From: Lachnospira multipara ATCC 19207 | Lineage (GTDB): Bacteria > Bacillota > Clostridia > Lachnospirales > Lachnospiraceae | DNA: 64,000 nucleotides | Assembly (NCBI RefSeq): GCF_000424105.1 | Contig: NZ_AUJG01000012.1 | Coordinates: 1-64,000, forward strand | Reading direction: 5' to 3' | Shown: positions 62,549 through 64,000 of the stretch, one piece after another | Layout of the letters: each line of letters opens with the position of its first letter | Position numbering within the stretch: position 1 is the first letter of the stretch | Made by a program: the position numbers and the translations under genes | Notes under the pieces: generated by a model | Told to the model about the DNA's origin: nothing | Database searches by the model: none | The model's input: only the letters and a program-made list of their open reading frames with translations

Positions 62549-62648
62549 TAAATGCCACAAGATTTACTAAAAAATATCAGAAACTAATAATCTAAAGTGA
62601 AAACTTTTAGAGAGCTAATTATTTTTATTATTGACTTAAGATTATTAT

Positions 62649-62815
62649 TTGAACGCAGTGTAAGCAATCCCCCGCTTCAAAAGCGTAAGCTTTAAGTGGG
62701 GGTATAAAGCTTACTAGTGTCAGAAGGGGTTAAAGCCCCTTCTGACAGGTGGCACAAAGTGCCACTGCGTTCATGAGGAAGTAGCGAAGCGGATTCCGAA
62801 TGTCCGTTTTACAAT
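62649..62815 (+). repeat. 168-bp multi-hairpin repeat, copy 2 (inverted relative to copy 1)
   Basis: It starts TTGAACGCAGTGTAAGC and ends GTCCGTTTTACAAT. It carries the same hairpins as 57445-57613 in the opposite orientation. It lies between the pyrG and ftsH divergent promoters. The rest of the 62427-63029 gap holds the pyrG leader and the ftsH promoter. Confidence 0.92.
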
Positions 62816-62909
62816 AAGGTGGGAGGAAAATACATTTTCAAAAAAATAGAAATAATTCTAAAAGCTATAAATCCTTTATATAAGTTTAAGAAAATCAATT
62901 TGATTTTTA

Positions 62910-62938
62910 TTGATTTATGAAATATCCTTCTTTATAAT
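62910..62938 (+). promoter_or_regulatory. sigma-A promoter for ftsH
   Basis: TTGATT (62910-62915), a 17-bp spacer and TATAAT (62933-62938), 91 bp before the start codon. Confidence 0.75.
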
Positions 62939-63029
62939 TAATTATGTTAGCGCGATAAAACTTGTGTTTTAGCAAGCTTTTCGCAATTTGTGAATTTGAA
63001 TAACAATATTAATATTAAGGAGAATATAA

Positions 63030-64000
<971 letters not shown>

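Noticed and set aside
57445-62815. Composite transposon bounded by the inverted 168-bp repeats
   Set aside because: The enclosed genes are a TRAP transporter and the essential pyrG, there is no transposase, and a third copy lies elsewhere, so a dispersed repeat is more likely.

Overview
The window looks like the chromosome of a low-GC anaerobic Firmicute, most probably a Lachnospiraceae-type clostridium. The evidence is AT-rich sequence, strong AGGAGG ribosome binding sites, dense same-strand operons with intrinsic terminators, and a gene repertoire that includes a flagellin-lysine-methylase family protein, RNHCP, DUF1858, DUF4418 and DUF2974 proteins, a TAXI-type TRAP transporter and a GGDEF protein. 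No rRNA, tRNA, CRISPR array or prophage was found. The family-level placement is an inference.

Region 1 (1-4.3 kb): the right end of an IS200/IS605-type element (tnpB tail) abutting L-lactate dehydrogenase, then a GNAT acetyltransferase, a DUF2974 hydrolase-like membrane protein and a PsiE-like membrane protein.

Region 2 (4.4-25.1 kb) is the most interesting part: a continuous plus-strand sulfur locus. It holds a cystathionine gamma-synthase/lyase-type enzyme, a MalY/PatB-type C-S lyase, a LysR regulator, an SsuABC/TauABC-type importer, a DUF4418-FtsX-ATPase transporter, cysteine synthase, a YezD-like small protein, and an operon for a nitrogenase-like reductase (NifB-like, NifX-like, NifH-like, a second CysK, NifD-like, NifK-like, a Cys-rich NifX-like protein). 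MnmA, a second LysR regulator and O-acetylhomoserine sulfhydrylase (MetY) follow. The NifH-like protein keeps every hallmark residue. The NifD-like protein keeps P-cluster-type cysteines and the cofactor cysteine but has lost the cofactor histidine and the residues needed for N2 chemistry, and no NifE/N/V/Q/U is present. Together with the genes around it, this suggests a reductase that works on an organic sulfur compound, in the manner of methylthio-alkane reductase, and feeds the released thiol or sulfide to CysK and MetY. Two copies of one 24-nt RNA attenuator element precede the importer and the NifB-like gene, and a shared upstream motif marks three of the transcription units, so the locus looks like one regulon.

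Region 3 (25.2-35.9 kb): pgi (minus strand), dtd, an M42 peptidase, an RNHCP protein, two unknown membrane proteins, a ThiF/MoeB-type E1, a TetR regulator divergent from a polytopic membrane protein, and a chemoreceptor with a structured leader.

Region 4 (36.0-56.5 kb): housekeeping and envelope genes. These are an HD protein, a zinc-ribbon membrane protein, a Nudix hydrolase, a flavin reductase, a LysM/G5/degenerate-M23 envelope protein, murA, a DUF1858 protein, recQ, a GGDEF protein, truA, two membrane proteins, a FliB-like protein, a heterodimeric ABC exporter, an ABC-2 exporter and a phosphopantetheinyl transferase.

Region 5 (56.5-64 kb): a cytidylate-kinase-like protein, a TRAP transporter (fused permease plus TAXI receptor) and pyrG on the minus strand, then ftsH running off the right edge. 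A structured ~168-bp repeat occurs here twice in inverted orientation, and a deleted remnant lies at 31.95 kb.
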